From Azoarcus sp. (GTDB lineage Bacteria > Pseudomonadota > Gammaproteobacteria > Burkholderiales > Rhodocyclaceae), in NCBI GenBank assembly GCA_031258035.1, contig JAIRNL010000056.1, forward strand, positions 1 to 9,495: a DNA stretch of 9,495 nt, in the 5' to 3' direction. Below, piece after piece: positions 1-5,100 of this stretch. Each line of letters begins with the position of its first letter. Within the stretch, counting starts at the first letter, position 1. A program made the translations under genes and the position numbers. A model generated the notes under the pieces. That model saw only the letters and a program-made list of their open reading frames with translations. It was not told where the DNA came from and did no database searches.

Positions 1-81
1 GACCAGCCGGTTGTTTTGCGTGAAGGCGCTGGCGAAGGCAGCCAGCAGCTCGCCGTAGGCGTCGCCCCTCAACTCCATCAT
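1..81 (-). CDS. Probable T6SS spike protein VgrG/TssI, N-terminal fragment (runs off the left edge)
   Basis: Reading leftwards from an ATG at 81, 27 codons stay open to the window edge: MMELRGDAYG, then ELLAAFASAFTQNNRLV. The pattern 'hydrophobic helix, then T-Q-x-N-R-L-(L/V)' is the typical beginning of VgrG/TssI proteins, where it leads into the first gp27-like beta domain. A strong ribosome binding site (GGAGGA, 91-96) lies 9 bases before the ATG, which fixes this start over the second ATG at 78. VgrG forms the trimeric tip of the T6SS tube and carries effectors. It is separated from the tss train by the TPR gene, the repeat block and the XRE gene, and is transcribed in the same direction as the tss genes. 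Only 27 residues are visible, so the family call is a recognition from a short motif; another gene with a similar start cannot be excluded. Confidence 0.6.
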   Translation of the reverse strand, partial: MMELRGDAYGELLAAFASAFTQNNRLV

Positions 82-159
82 GTTGAAAGCTCCTCCGCTG
101 GCAGGCGCCGCGTCGCGCGCCAACGTCCCTGCCGGGTTTCGATGAATGTGATGGCCGGC

Positions 160-188
160 ACGTTAGATGACTTTAATTGCACAGTCAA
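160..188 (-). promoter_or_regulatory. Candidate sigma-70 promoter for the vgrG-like gene
   Basis: On the minus strand, TTGACT (188-183, five of six consensus bases) is followed after 17 bases by TAACGT (165-160, three of six). The start of transcription would fall near 153, leaving a leader of about 70 bases before the ATG at 81. The -35 is good and the -10 poor, so this is only a candidate. Confidence 0.3.
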
Positions 189-205
189 CGACCGCCACAT
201 AAGAT
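177..205 (+). promoter_or_regulatory. Candidate sigma-70 promoter for the XRE regulator, overlapping the opposite promoter
   Basis: On the plus strand TTGCAC (177-182) and TAAGAT (200-205, four of six consensus bases) are 17 bases apart. The -35 abuts and partly overlaps the -35 of the divergent vgrG candidate promoter (183-188), so one bound regulator or polymerase would affect both directions. The match is weak and based on consensus inspection only. Confidence 0.25.
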
Positions 206-262
206 CGTTACCGGCTTTCGCGCCTCAAACGATCATGACCGCCCTTGCATGAGTCATCAGTC

Positions 263-655
263 ATGGTCAAGCGTTACCATTCGGCGCTGGCGCGCGGGCT
301 GGGGCGGAATATCGCCCATTACCGCCGCCGCGCCCATTTCACGCAGGAGCAGTTGGCGGAGGCGATCCGGGTGGAGGTGGCGACGGTTTCCCGATATGAG
401 ACGGGGGCGACGCTGCCTTCCCTGGTGACGCTGGCCGATCTGGCTTCGTTGTTGCATGTCACGATGGCCGATTTGCTCGCGCAGGAGATGCCGCCGCCTT
501 CCGGGGAGGGGGAGCGCCTGTTGGCAATGCTGGAGCCGCTATCGTCCGAGGGCCGGCGCGCCGTCATGGCGGTGCTGACGGTGTTGGTCGGGGTCTTGCG
601 CGCACAGGCGGGCTCGCGGGAGGGCGGCAACGGTTCTTCGGGGGCGTCGGACTGA
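263..655 (+). CDS. XRE-family helix-turn-helix transcriptional regulator
   Basis: A 130-residue DNA-binding protein of the Cro/C1 (XRE) class, the only convincing plus-strand gene here. The HTH domain spans about residues 13-72: FTQEQLAEAI (26-35) is helices 1-2, and VATVSRYETG (39-48) is the recognition helix with its usual W/Y-E-x-G end, followed by LPSLVTLADLASLL. The remaining ~55 residues hold a short amphipathic/hydrophobic helix (VMAVLTVLVGVL, 101-112), perhaps for dimerisation, and a Gly/Ser-rich tail with no recognisable sensor domain. I chose ATG 263; an in-frame TTG at 245 would add six residues. Neither has a clear ribosome binding site. The gene is divergent from the vgrG-like gene, with about 180 bases between, so it may control vgrG and itself. 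Whether it regulates the T6SS or belongs to the neighbouring mobile DNA cannot be told from sequence. Confidence 0.8.
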   Translation: MVKRYHSALARGLGRNIAHYRRRAHFTQEQLAEAIRVEVATVSRYETGATLPSLVTLADLASLLHVTMADLLAQEMPPPSGEGERLLAMLEPLSSEGRRAVMAVLTVLVGVLRAQAGSREGGNGSSGASD

Positions 656-675
656 ATGCTTCTGCGCGCACGTGG

Positions 676-747
676 CGGTCACCATTCGATTACCCTGAGC
701 GGTCACCATTCGTTGACCCTGAGTGGTCAACATTTGTTGACCCTAAG
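676..747 (+). repeat. Three tandem 24-bp repeats, each containing an inverted repeat
   Basis: Units lie at 676-699, 700-723 and 724-747. All follow the pattern (C/T)GGTCAnCATTyGnTnACCCT(G/A)AG. Each is internally palindromic: unit 3 carries a perfect GGTCAAC-ATTT-GTTGACC (725-742), unit 2 has the same with one mismatch, and unit 1 is more decayed. From memory, spaced repeats of this kind occur at the ends of IS21-family elements, where the transposase binds. No IstA/IstB reading frame is present, so this may be an orphan end. Alternatively the copies could be operator sites for a dimeric regulator. The last unit touches the left end of the MITE-like element at 745. Confidence 0.75.
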
Positions 748-931
748 GAAACGCTGATTAACCCGGAATTTGCCAAACCAGGCCTTGACCGTCATCGCGG
801 CATGAATTGCAAAATAAACCTATGTCATTCCGCGCGAAGTCGCGGAATGACAGTCAGGGGCGCGTCGCGCCCTTTGTATGCAATGGCACGTCATGGAGTA
901 GGTTATGCCTGTACTAAATCAGGGTTTCCTT
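745..931 (+). mobile_element. MITE-like repeat element, copy A (187 bp)
   Basis: The ends are terminal inverted repeats: AAGGAAACGCTGATTAA (745-761) against TAAATCAGGGTTTCCTT (915-931), agreeing at 15 of 17 positions. Inside are a perfect 11-bp hairpin at 824-851 and a second GC-rich hairpin at 858-872. The whole element recurs at 8407-8699 in the same orientation with about 94% identity outside an insertion there. It contains no credible gene and no transposase, so it would need one in trans. I see no certain target-site duplication. Size, inverted ends, internal palindromes and repetition fit a miniature inverted-repeat element or a REP-type composite. Confidence 0.75.
824..851 (+). repeat. 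Perfect 11-bp inverted repeat (REP-like hairpin) in copy A
   Basis: GTCATTCCGCG (824-834) and CGCGGAATGAC (841-851) are exact reverse complements separated by CGAAGT. The same motif is expanded to a 28-bp stem in copy B. It resembles the short palindromic intergenic repeats common in proteobacterial genomes. No run of T follows, so I do not call it a terminator. Confidence 0.8.
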
Positions 932-1110
932 TGGAAAATCCTGGGATCGTCCTCCGAGATATGCCGGAAGCCAATGATTTTTCGAGGGGCGCCGCATTTC
1001 AGGACATGTTCCGCTTTCAGATTCTGGATGCGCGTATACCCTGCACGAATTTCTTTCGCGCGCTTTCCAGGCTGCTCGCGCCGTGTTCGATAAGCATTCA
1101 TGCACGTGCC
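919..1110 (-). pseudogene. Decayed copy of the coding module at the 3' end of the 8720-9379 gene
   Basis: On the minus strand, the 39 codons from 1038 to 922 read YTRIQNLKAEHVLKCG, then a tail ending DPRIFQRKP, with the stop (919-921) inside the right inverted repeat of MITE copy A. The C-terminal part of the 8720-9379 protein matches 26 of these 39 residues. Upstream, weaker similarity continues (YSGTCMN here against HSNACVN there) to about 1110. There is no matching N-terminal part, no membrane segment and no good ribosome binding site, so this looks like a detached 3' gene piece. A short standalone peptide (an ATG exists at 1101) is an alternative. The shared residues use many different synonymous codons, which argues that the stretch was under protein-level selection at some time. 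Confidence 0.5.
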
Positions 1111-1128
1111 CGAATACGCAATGACGGG

Positions 1129-1207
1129 GGTTTATTTTGCAGTTTCGTTCCGCAATGACAGTCAAGGGCTGGTTCAGCAAAATCCGATTTGAGCAGAGCT
1201 TCCCTTA
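1129..1207 (-). repeat. Inverted half-copy of the MITE left arm
   Basis: These 79 bases align with the reverse complement of 744-820 at roughly 75% identity with a few small gaps. The alignment begins with the shared GGTTTATTTTGCA and ends with ...GCTTCCCTTA, corresponding to the outer MITE tip. The 464-bp stretch 744-1207 is therefore bounded by long imperfect inverted arms that enclose copy A and the decayed coding module. It may be a larger, older composite element, or a second, truncated insertion in opposite orientation. Confidence 0.7.
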
Positions 1208-1235
1208 CGAGTGGGGTTTCAAACCGGCGTGGGTT

Positions 1236-1991
1236 TTACGATGAAGCGCAAGGCGAACAGCGAATCGACTGACGCGCGGCATCCACCCACTGCTGCTCGT
1301 CCTCTATCGCGGACGTAAAACGTCTCGAGTGGGCGACAAGTTCGTTGAACACGTACAATGCGGCTTCATGCTGTCCCACGCGGGACAAGAGATCCCCGTA
1401 GCGATAGCGCGCTTCCAGCCCCACAAATACGGGAAGCAATGCGCGGTAGGCCGCCAAGGCGGCGTCCGTCACGCCACGGCCATCCAGTATTCGCGCCTCC
1501 AGGAGCAACACATCGTTGGGGCAGTACTTTGGAGCGGCTTCCCTTAACCTGGACAAGGCAAGTTCGGCCTTGTCCCATTCTTTTGCTTCGACCGTCGCGC
1601 GCAACAAACCATACAGGATACTTTCATCGTTCGAGAGGGCGCCCGACAGACAACTCTCGTAAAGCCGTATGGCTTCGCCGAATATCCGATGATTCATGCA
1701 CTCTTGCGCCAAGGCAATCCGGTTGTCCGCGCTGCCGCAGATTTCCAGTTCCTCGATCCGGCGCTTGAGATCGGCGTCAGGCTGCAATGCCTTGGCAATT
1801 TTCCGGGCAGCCTTGCGGGCACTGCGATGTTCGCGCGAGCCGGGGAATATCTCGACGAAATAATAAATGACGGATCCCATGACGGGGAATGCCATGATCA
1901 CGAATATCCACCACTGAGGACGCCCTGTCTTCAGCGCGTGAAAGGCAAAGCAAAACTGGATCAGCACCGTGATCCCGACGAGAATTGGCAT
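1236..1991 (-). CDS. Membrane-anchored TPR protein with PLDc_N-like N-terminus
   Basis: A 251-residue protein. Residues 3-20 and 27-49 are two hydrophobic helices joined by a short KTGRPQWW loop; this hairpin, with FPVMGSVIYYFVEIFPGSR after it, resembles the N-terminal membrane module of phospholipase-D/cardiolipin synthases (PLDc_N), but no HKD catalytic motif follows. A basic linker (54-80) leads into about four degenerate tetratricopeptide-type helical pairs (roughly 90-225), for example FGEAIRLYESCL (104-115). The layout recalls the uncharacterised COG4700 group of divergent TPR proteins. The likely role is a cytoplasm-facing protein-binding scaffold tethered to the inner membrane; partner and process are unknown. 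ATG 1991 is preceded by GGGGAG (2004-1999) at 7 bases. The gene follows the DUF4349 gene after a 222-bp gap with a candidate promoter, so it is probably a separate unit. A link to the T6SS is only positional. Confidence 0.85.
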   Translation of the reverse strand: MPILVGITVLIQFCFAFHALKTGRPQWWIFVIMAFPVMGSVIYYFVEIFPGSREHRSARKAARKIAKALQPDADLKRRIEELEICGSADNRIALAQECMNHRIFGEAIRLYESCLSGALSNDESILYGLLRATVEAKEWDKAELALSRLREAAPKYCPNDVLLLEARILDGRGVTDAALAAYRALLPVFVGLEARYRYGDLLSRVGQHEAALYVFNELVAHSRRFTSAIEDEQQWVDAARQSIRCSPCASS

Positions 1992-2213
1992 GACATGGCT
2001 CCCCGAATGATCGTTTCGTTTCAGTCTATGGAAATATTACCAGAGCGTCCACGCATCCAGATGGGGCAATCAAAAGTGGAGGAATCCGTCATTCTCCGGA
2101 GCGAAGCTTCAGAGCAAGAAGTTTTGGGCAAACACCGTCCGCGCCTGTTTCCCGCCCTCTTCCCGGCCTTCCTCAACCCCTTTTCTGTGCGCTTCCCGCG
2201 CTTGCGCCGACAC
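1992..2213. other. Intergenic gap between the DUF4349 and TPR genes
   Basis: These 222 bases hold the candidate promoter and ribosome binding site of the TPR gene at the left end. I see no gene and no clear terminator hairpin with a T run for the tss train. A short stretch near 2089-2110 (GTCATTC, later GCGAAG) faintly recalls the REP motif of the MITE copies but is too short to call. Confidence 0.5.
2023..2051 (-). promoter_or_regulatory. Candidate sigma-70 promoter for the TPR gene
   Basis: On the minus strand TGGACG (2051-2046) and TAGACT (2028-2023) are 17 bases apart, each matching four of six consensus bases. Transcription would start around 2016, about 25 bases before the ATG at 1991. 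This is the only reasonable pair I found in the gap, and the support is modest. Confidence 0.3.
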
Positions 2214-3038
2214 CTACCCTGCGGTTTTCGTATCGCGCCTGGCAAAACGCCGCCAAGCCTTGCGCCAGAGCAGCAACATCGGAAAACCCACCAGCAAGAC
2301 CGGCACCCCATAGGCCAACATCGACAGCGCGTAGCCGACGCCTTCCGCCAAATGCACGAAGAAATTCGAGAAAGGTCTGCGAAGCCGTTCCCACAGGGAT
2401 TCGGAAGTGCTGTCGTAGGGGCGGCTGAACTGAATCGTCAGCAAATTGGTGGCAATGCGCCGTCGTTGCTGCGCCGCTTCCTGCGATAGCGACTTGAGTT
2501 GTTGCTGTATTTTTGCCTGTTCCTGCGCAATGGTGATAAGGTCGCTCACCTTGATATCTGGACTTTTGGCCAATTTATCGAGGCGCGCGACGTAATTCAT
2601 GAGCTGTTCCTGTTGTTGCCGATTATCCATGACCGCTTCAGCGAGGTCTTCCGCTTTCGATTCACGGGAGGAGATTTTCCCGCTCTCCCGCGCTAACGCA
2701 GCCAGGGGGTCGACGCCAGCAGGGTCAATGCGCACTTGCAGCATCGCGCTGCCCATTTCGTATTGGGTTTCGTTCAGCACGTTACATGCGCCGAATGTCG
2801 CACTCACGCACGCTGCATGCGCTGCCGCAAGGCGTTCAGGTATCAGTTCGGCGGGCAGTTCGACATTCAGCCGATGCTCATAAGCAAGCATCGACTCCAG
2901 CGGCGTACCCGAATTACCGAACTGCCCAAGCGGCATGGATGTTCCCTCGCCAGCGGTCTGCGTTTCGCCAGGGTCTTGCGCGCAGGCAAGCAGGGTTGTG
3001 GCAATCAAAAAAACGACAGCACATTTTGCGAATTTCAC
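2214..3038 (-). CDS. DUF4349-domain lipoprotein with coiled coil and C-terminal membrane helix
   Basis: A 274-residue exported protein. Residues 1-18 are a lipoprotein signal (basic start, VVFLIATTLLAC) with the lipobox cysteine at C19, followed by Ala rather than Asp. Next come a Gly/Ser/Thr-rich linker (20-48), a globular part containing C77 and C85 (50-120), a Gln/Glu-rich coiled coil (about 125-195), the ISxQFSRPY-type strand typical of DUF4349 (TIQFSRPYDS, 201-210), and a hydrophobic helix (236-258) ending in a very basic tail (RKAWRRFARR). The tail should place the C-terminus in the cytoplasm, so the protein may be held in the inner membrane at both ends. The start is GTG 3038, with AAGGA six bases upstream, overlapping the stop of the 65-residue gene (GTGA). 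Function is unknown in the family; the coupling suggests it acts with the DUF1287 protein and the small protein. Confidence 0.85.
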   Translation of the reverse strand: MKFAKCAVVFLIATTLLACAQDPGETQTAGEGTSMPLGQFGNSGTPLESMLAYEHRLNVELPAELIPERLAAAHAACVSATFGACNVLNETQYEMGSAMLQVRIDPAGVDPLAALARESGKISSRESKAEDLAEAVMDNRQQQEQLMNYVARLDKLAKSPDIKVSDLITIAQEQAKIQQQLKSLSQEAAQQRRRIATNLLTIQFSRPYDSTSESLWERLRRPFSNFFVHLAEGVGYALSMLAYGVPVLLVGFPMLLLWRKAWRRFARRDTKTAG

Positions 3039-3232
3039 GGCATTTCCTTGAGATTGAACAGCATTTCATGAATATGAGTTCGCCAGGTTTCGAGGCAATC
3101 CGCCTGCCCCCGTTCGTGTCGCCAGCGCGCTGGCGAAGCCTCGCCCAGGGCAACCGCACCGGAAGCCCAACCCAGCGCATGCCTGCCCGGCGACGGGGCT
3201 TCGATCCGAGGGGCGCTTTGTCCGGGCGTCAC
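3035..3232 (-). CDS. Small 65-residue protein coupled to both neighbours by GTGA overlaps
   Basis: I do not recognise this protein. It begins at GTG 3232, whose last two bases begin the TGA stop of the DUF1287 gene (GTGA). It ends in a TGA (3037-3035) that overlaps the GTG start of the DUF4349 gene in the same way. Two exact 4-bp overlaps with no spare bases are typical of translationally coupled genes and are the main evidence that it is real. The product starts MTPGQSAPRIEAPSPGRHAL. It has a mildly hydrophobic middle (about 19-30), a basic patch (RWRHERG, 36-42), one cysteine (C46), and an amphipathic end TWRTHIHEMLFNLKEMP. There is no signal peptide or membrane segment, so a cytoplasmic protein is likely. 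It has no good ribosome binding site, as expected for a reinitiation start. The frame stays open far upstream inside the DUF1287 gene, so chance openness is the main alternative. Confidence 0.55.
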   Translation of the reverse strand: MTPGQSAPRIEAPSPGRHALGWASGAVALGEASPARWRHERGQADCLETWRTHIHEMLFNLKEMP

Positions 3233-3843
3233 GGAAAGTAGCGGTAATGCCCGGTGACAGGAAAAGCCGCCAAGGCATCTTCTTCCTGCGTTCCCGCGCC
3301 GATATTGTGGATAACCAGATAGCGCCTGCCATCCTGGCTGCGCCTGTCCGAGACGATGGCGATATGCGGCAGACCTTCGCCGACGCTCTGCGTCACCAGA
3401 TCGCCTGGCTGAAAATCTTTCCCCTGCAATTCGGCGCCGCGCCGCGCGAAAAAGACGCGCAGGTTGAGAACGCGGCGATGGTCGATATTGGGATCGGGCG
3501 CTTTCAATCCCCAGGTTTTCGGATAGACTGAAAACGCTTTTTTCATGTCCTGGTGCACGACCGCCTGCAAATCGTGCCGGAACGCCCGGCGGTAGGCGCG
3601 CACGACGACATCGCTGCAAACGCCGCGCGCCATGTCGACATCGCCATTCGGCCAGGCAATCTGTTGATAGCTGCCGTTGTAGAGGCGGGTGACGCCGATC
3701 TGCGCGCGCGCCGCCTCGACCAGCGCCAGCGCGCGCCTGTCCGGCCTGGCCTGCGCGGACGCGGAAAAAAGCGCGCACACAGCCAGCAAGGCGAACAGGC
3801 ACAGGACGGAATGCCTTTTCCGGATTTCATGCGTGCTTGCCAT
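3229..3843 (-). CDS. Secreted DUF1287 (YijF-like) papain-fold protein, probable peptidoglycan amidase
   Basis: A 204-residue protein with a Sec signal peptide (basic RKRH, hydrophobic core about 13-27, cleavage after SAQA near residue 32). The mature part is a full DUF1287 domain, a family placed with NlpC/P60-like cysteine peptidases: AQIG (47-50), WPNGDVDMARGVCSDVVVRA with the candidate nucleophile C76, the invariant-looking block WGLKAPDPNIDHRR (111-124), GDLV (147-150), GLPHIAIVSDR with candidate catalytic H160, and VIHNIGAGTQEED (177-189) with H179. All expected residues are present. ATG 3843 is chosen because GGGAG precedes it by about 8 bases and the signal peptide starts there; the frame is open up to 3921 without support. 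It lies 25 bp after tssE and overlaps the next gene by 4 bp. With a Sec signal it should act in the periplasm; I infer local peptidoglycan opening for T6SS assembly, as shown for MltE and TagX in other systems. Confidence 0.85.
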   Translation of the reverse strand: MASTHEIRKRHSVLCLFALLAVCALFSASAQARPDRRALALVEAARAQIGVTRLYNGSYQQIAWPNGDVDMARGVCSDVVVRAYRRAFRHDLQAVVHQDMKKAFSVYPKTWGLKAPDPNIDHRRVLNLRVFFARRGAELQGKDFQPGDLVTQSVGEGLPHIAIVSDRRSQDGRRYLVIHNIGAGTQEEDALAAFPVTGHYRYFP

Positions 3844-3868
3844 CGGATTCACTCCCATATCATCGATT

Positions 3869-4336
3869 TCAACGCACCCCGCGCACCTGGTAGGCGTTCG
3901 ATGACAATTGCAGCGTGGCATCGAACGAGACGGGCGGGCGATTCGGATGCACCTTCAGCAAGGCATCGACCCGGAAATGCAGCAGGCGTTCGGTATTTCC
4001 TTCCGCATCGAAAGTCACGCGAACATGGGACAGGCGCGTATCGTGGCATTCGATGGCGCGGCGTATCTGGTCGCGCAGCAACTCCCTGTGATCCGGATTG
4101 AGCAACGACAAACTGCTCAGATCGGGAATGCCGTAGTGGATGACCGAGCGGGTCGCAAGCGGGTATCGTTTGGCGAGGTGCTCGAATGCCAGCACGCGGG
4201 TATTGAGCAGGGATTCCAGGTCTCGCGCAAGCGCGGCCTTGAAATCAGCCAGGCTGAAAGCCAGGATGGCGTCCCGATCCGGCTGATCCGGCGTGTCGTC
4301 GAGCAAGCGGTCGAGCACCGAGGGCAAGGTCGTCAT
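3869..4336 (-). CDS. tssE: T6SS baseplate subunit TssE (gp25-like)
   Basis: A 155-residue cytoplasmic protein of the phage gp25-like family. TssE is a wedge component of the T6SS baseplate, working with TssF, TssG and TssK under the contractile sheath. Recognised by PSVLDRLLDD at the N-terminus (5-14), DLESLLNTR (39-47), and the family core YPLATRSVIHYGIPDLSSLS (58-77), followed by RDQIRRAIECHDTRLSHVRV (88-107), where the conserved 'hEPRL'-type segment has become HDTRL. The length matches the usual 130-170 residues. The start ATG 4336 lies 5 bp after the tssL stop; GGAGG is 12 bases upstream and a closer GAG may also serve. The open frame extends much further upstream through tssL, but only the part from 4336 looks like TssE. 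It is unusual that tssE follows tssL directly rather than sitting between hcp and tssF. Confidence 0.9.
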   Translation of the reverse strand: MTTLPSVLDRLLDDTPDQPDRDAILAFSLADFKAALARDLESLLNTRVLAFEHLAKRYPLATRSVIHYGIPDLSSLSLLNPDHRELLRDQIRRAIECHDTRLSHVRVTFDAEGNTERLLHFRVDALLKVHPNRPPVSFDATLQLSSNAYQVRGVR

Positions 4337-4341
4337 CTGTC

Positions 4342-5079
4342 TCACAATCCTCCCCCTCCGAAAACGCCATTGAATTGTCCGTCGAGCAATTCCCAATAAA
4401 TGCCGAAGAGGATCGCCAGCACGATCGCCAGGAGCGCGACGTAAGCCCATAGCGGTAATTCGTGGCGCACATAGCTGCGCAGGCGCTGCGGCAGTTTCCA
4501 GTTCGGCGCGAATTCCGCCGCCTCGCCGCGTACCCGCTGAATCTCCTGTCCCACGCGATGGACAAGGTAATTGAGCTTCTCCGGGCCTTCGAGCAGATAT
4601 TTGCCCTGGAAACCGAGCAGCAGACAAGTGTGGAACACTTCAAGCGCCTCGATGTTCCGGACCGGATCGTTGCGCGCCATCTCCAGCCGGTCGAAAAAGT
4701 GCACCCCGGCAAAATCGTCGCCAAACAGACGCAATTGCAGCGGCATCCGCGCCCAGTCGTCGCGCAGCGGAAAAGCGGGCGCGAGCATGATCTCGTCCAT
4801 CAGCGCGCAAAAGGCGTACTTCGCCTGCTCGATCTGTTCGGGGCTCTTGCCGAAGTTTCGCGCCTGCTTTTCATAGTTGCCGAAAAACAGATTGATACGC
4901 CGGTTCAGATCCGCGCAGGATTTGGGCGTATTGCCGTCGCGCAGCAAAAATAGCAGATAAATACCGTCCTCCAGCAAGTCGCGCAAACTTGGCGCGGCGG
5001 GGAATTCCGCGGCAGCCGGACGGTTGCCTCCGGCGGCGGCAGGCGGGAGCGTGTTCAAGGTAGCAGTCATGGCAGTCAT
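4342..5079 (-). CDS. tssL: T6SS inner-membrane protein TssL (DotU/IcmH family)
   Basis: A 245-residue protein of the T6SS membrane complex, which with TssM and the lipoprotein TssJ spans the envelope and docks the baseplate. The cytoplasmic DotU domain covers about residues 32-200: SLRDLLEDGIYLLFLL (31-46), the conserved helix EQIEQAKYAFCALMDEIML (81-99), FFDRLE (128-133), and LEVFHTCLLLGFQGKY (146-161). A single C-terminal membrane helix follows (about 210-228, WAYVALLAIVLAILFGIYW), then a short Gly-rich tail. There is no OmpA-like peptidoglycan-binding extension, so wall anchoring must come from another protein. The start is ATG 5079, with a second ATG at 5070. Neither has a strong ribosome binding site, so translation may depend on the tssK ribosomes ending 21 bp upstream. 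The usual partner tssM is not adjacent. Confidence 0.93.
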   Translation of the reverse strand: MTAMTATLNTLPPAAAGGNRPAAAEFPAAPSLRDLLEDGIYLLFLLRDGNTPKSCADLNRRINLFFGNYEKQARNFGKSPEQIEQAKYAFCALMDEIMLAPAFPLRDDWARMPLQLRLFGDDFAGVHFFDRLEMARNDPVRNIEALEVFHTCLLLGFQGKYLLEGPEKLNYLVHRVGQEIQRVRGEAAEFAPNWKLPQRLRSYVRHELPLWAYVALLAIVLAILFGIYWELLDGQFNGVFGGGGL

Positions 5080-5100
5080 GATGAAAGGGGGCCTGGCGAA

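Noticed and set aside
676..747. CRISPR-like array
   Set aside because: The 24-bp units are directly adjacent with no spacers, and no cas genes are visible.
802..1158. Plus-strand open frame over the MITE block
   Set aside because: It consists of inverted repeats and the antisense of the decayed module, has no ribosome binding site, and has no counterpart frame in copy B.
1208..1235. Terminator of the TPR gene
   Set aside because: AAACC...GGTTT arms of 5 bp with no T run are too weak to call.
1689..2489. Plus-strand open frame of 266 codons over the TPR/DUF4349 gap
   Set aside because: It spans the 3' part of one gene, an intergenic gap and part of another, all on the opposite strand, with no recognisable domain.
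3229..3843. DUF1287 protein as a T6SS effector with the 65-aa protein as immunity
   Set aside because: The Sec signal peptide implies export by the producing cell, and the small protein has no signal peptide to reach a periplasmic toxin. Kept only as a weaker alternative.
3844..3921. Upstream start for the DUF1287 gene at 3921
   Set aside because: The added residues overlap the end of tssE, have no ribosome binding site, and would put 26 polar residues before the signal peptide.
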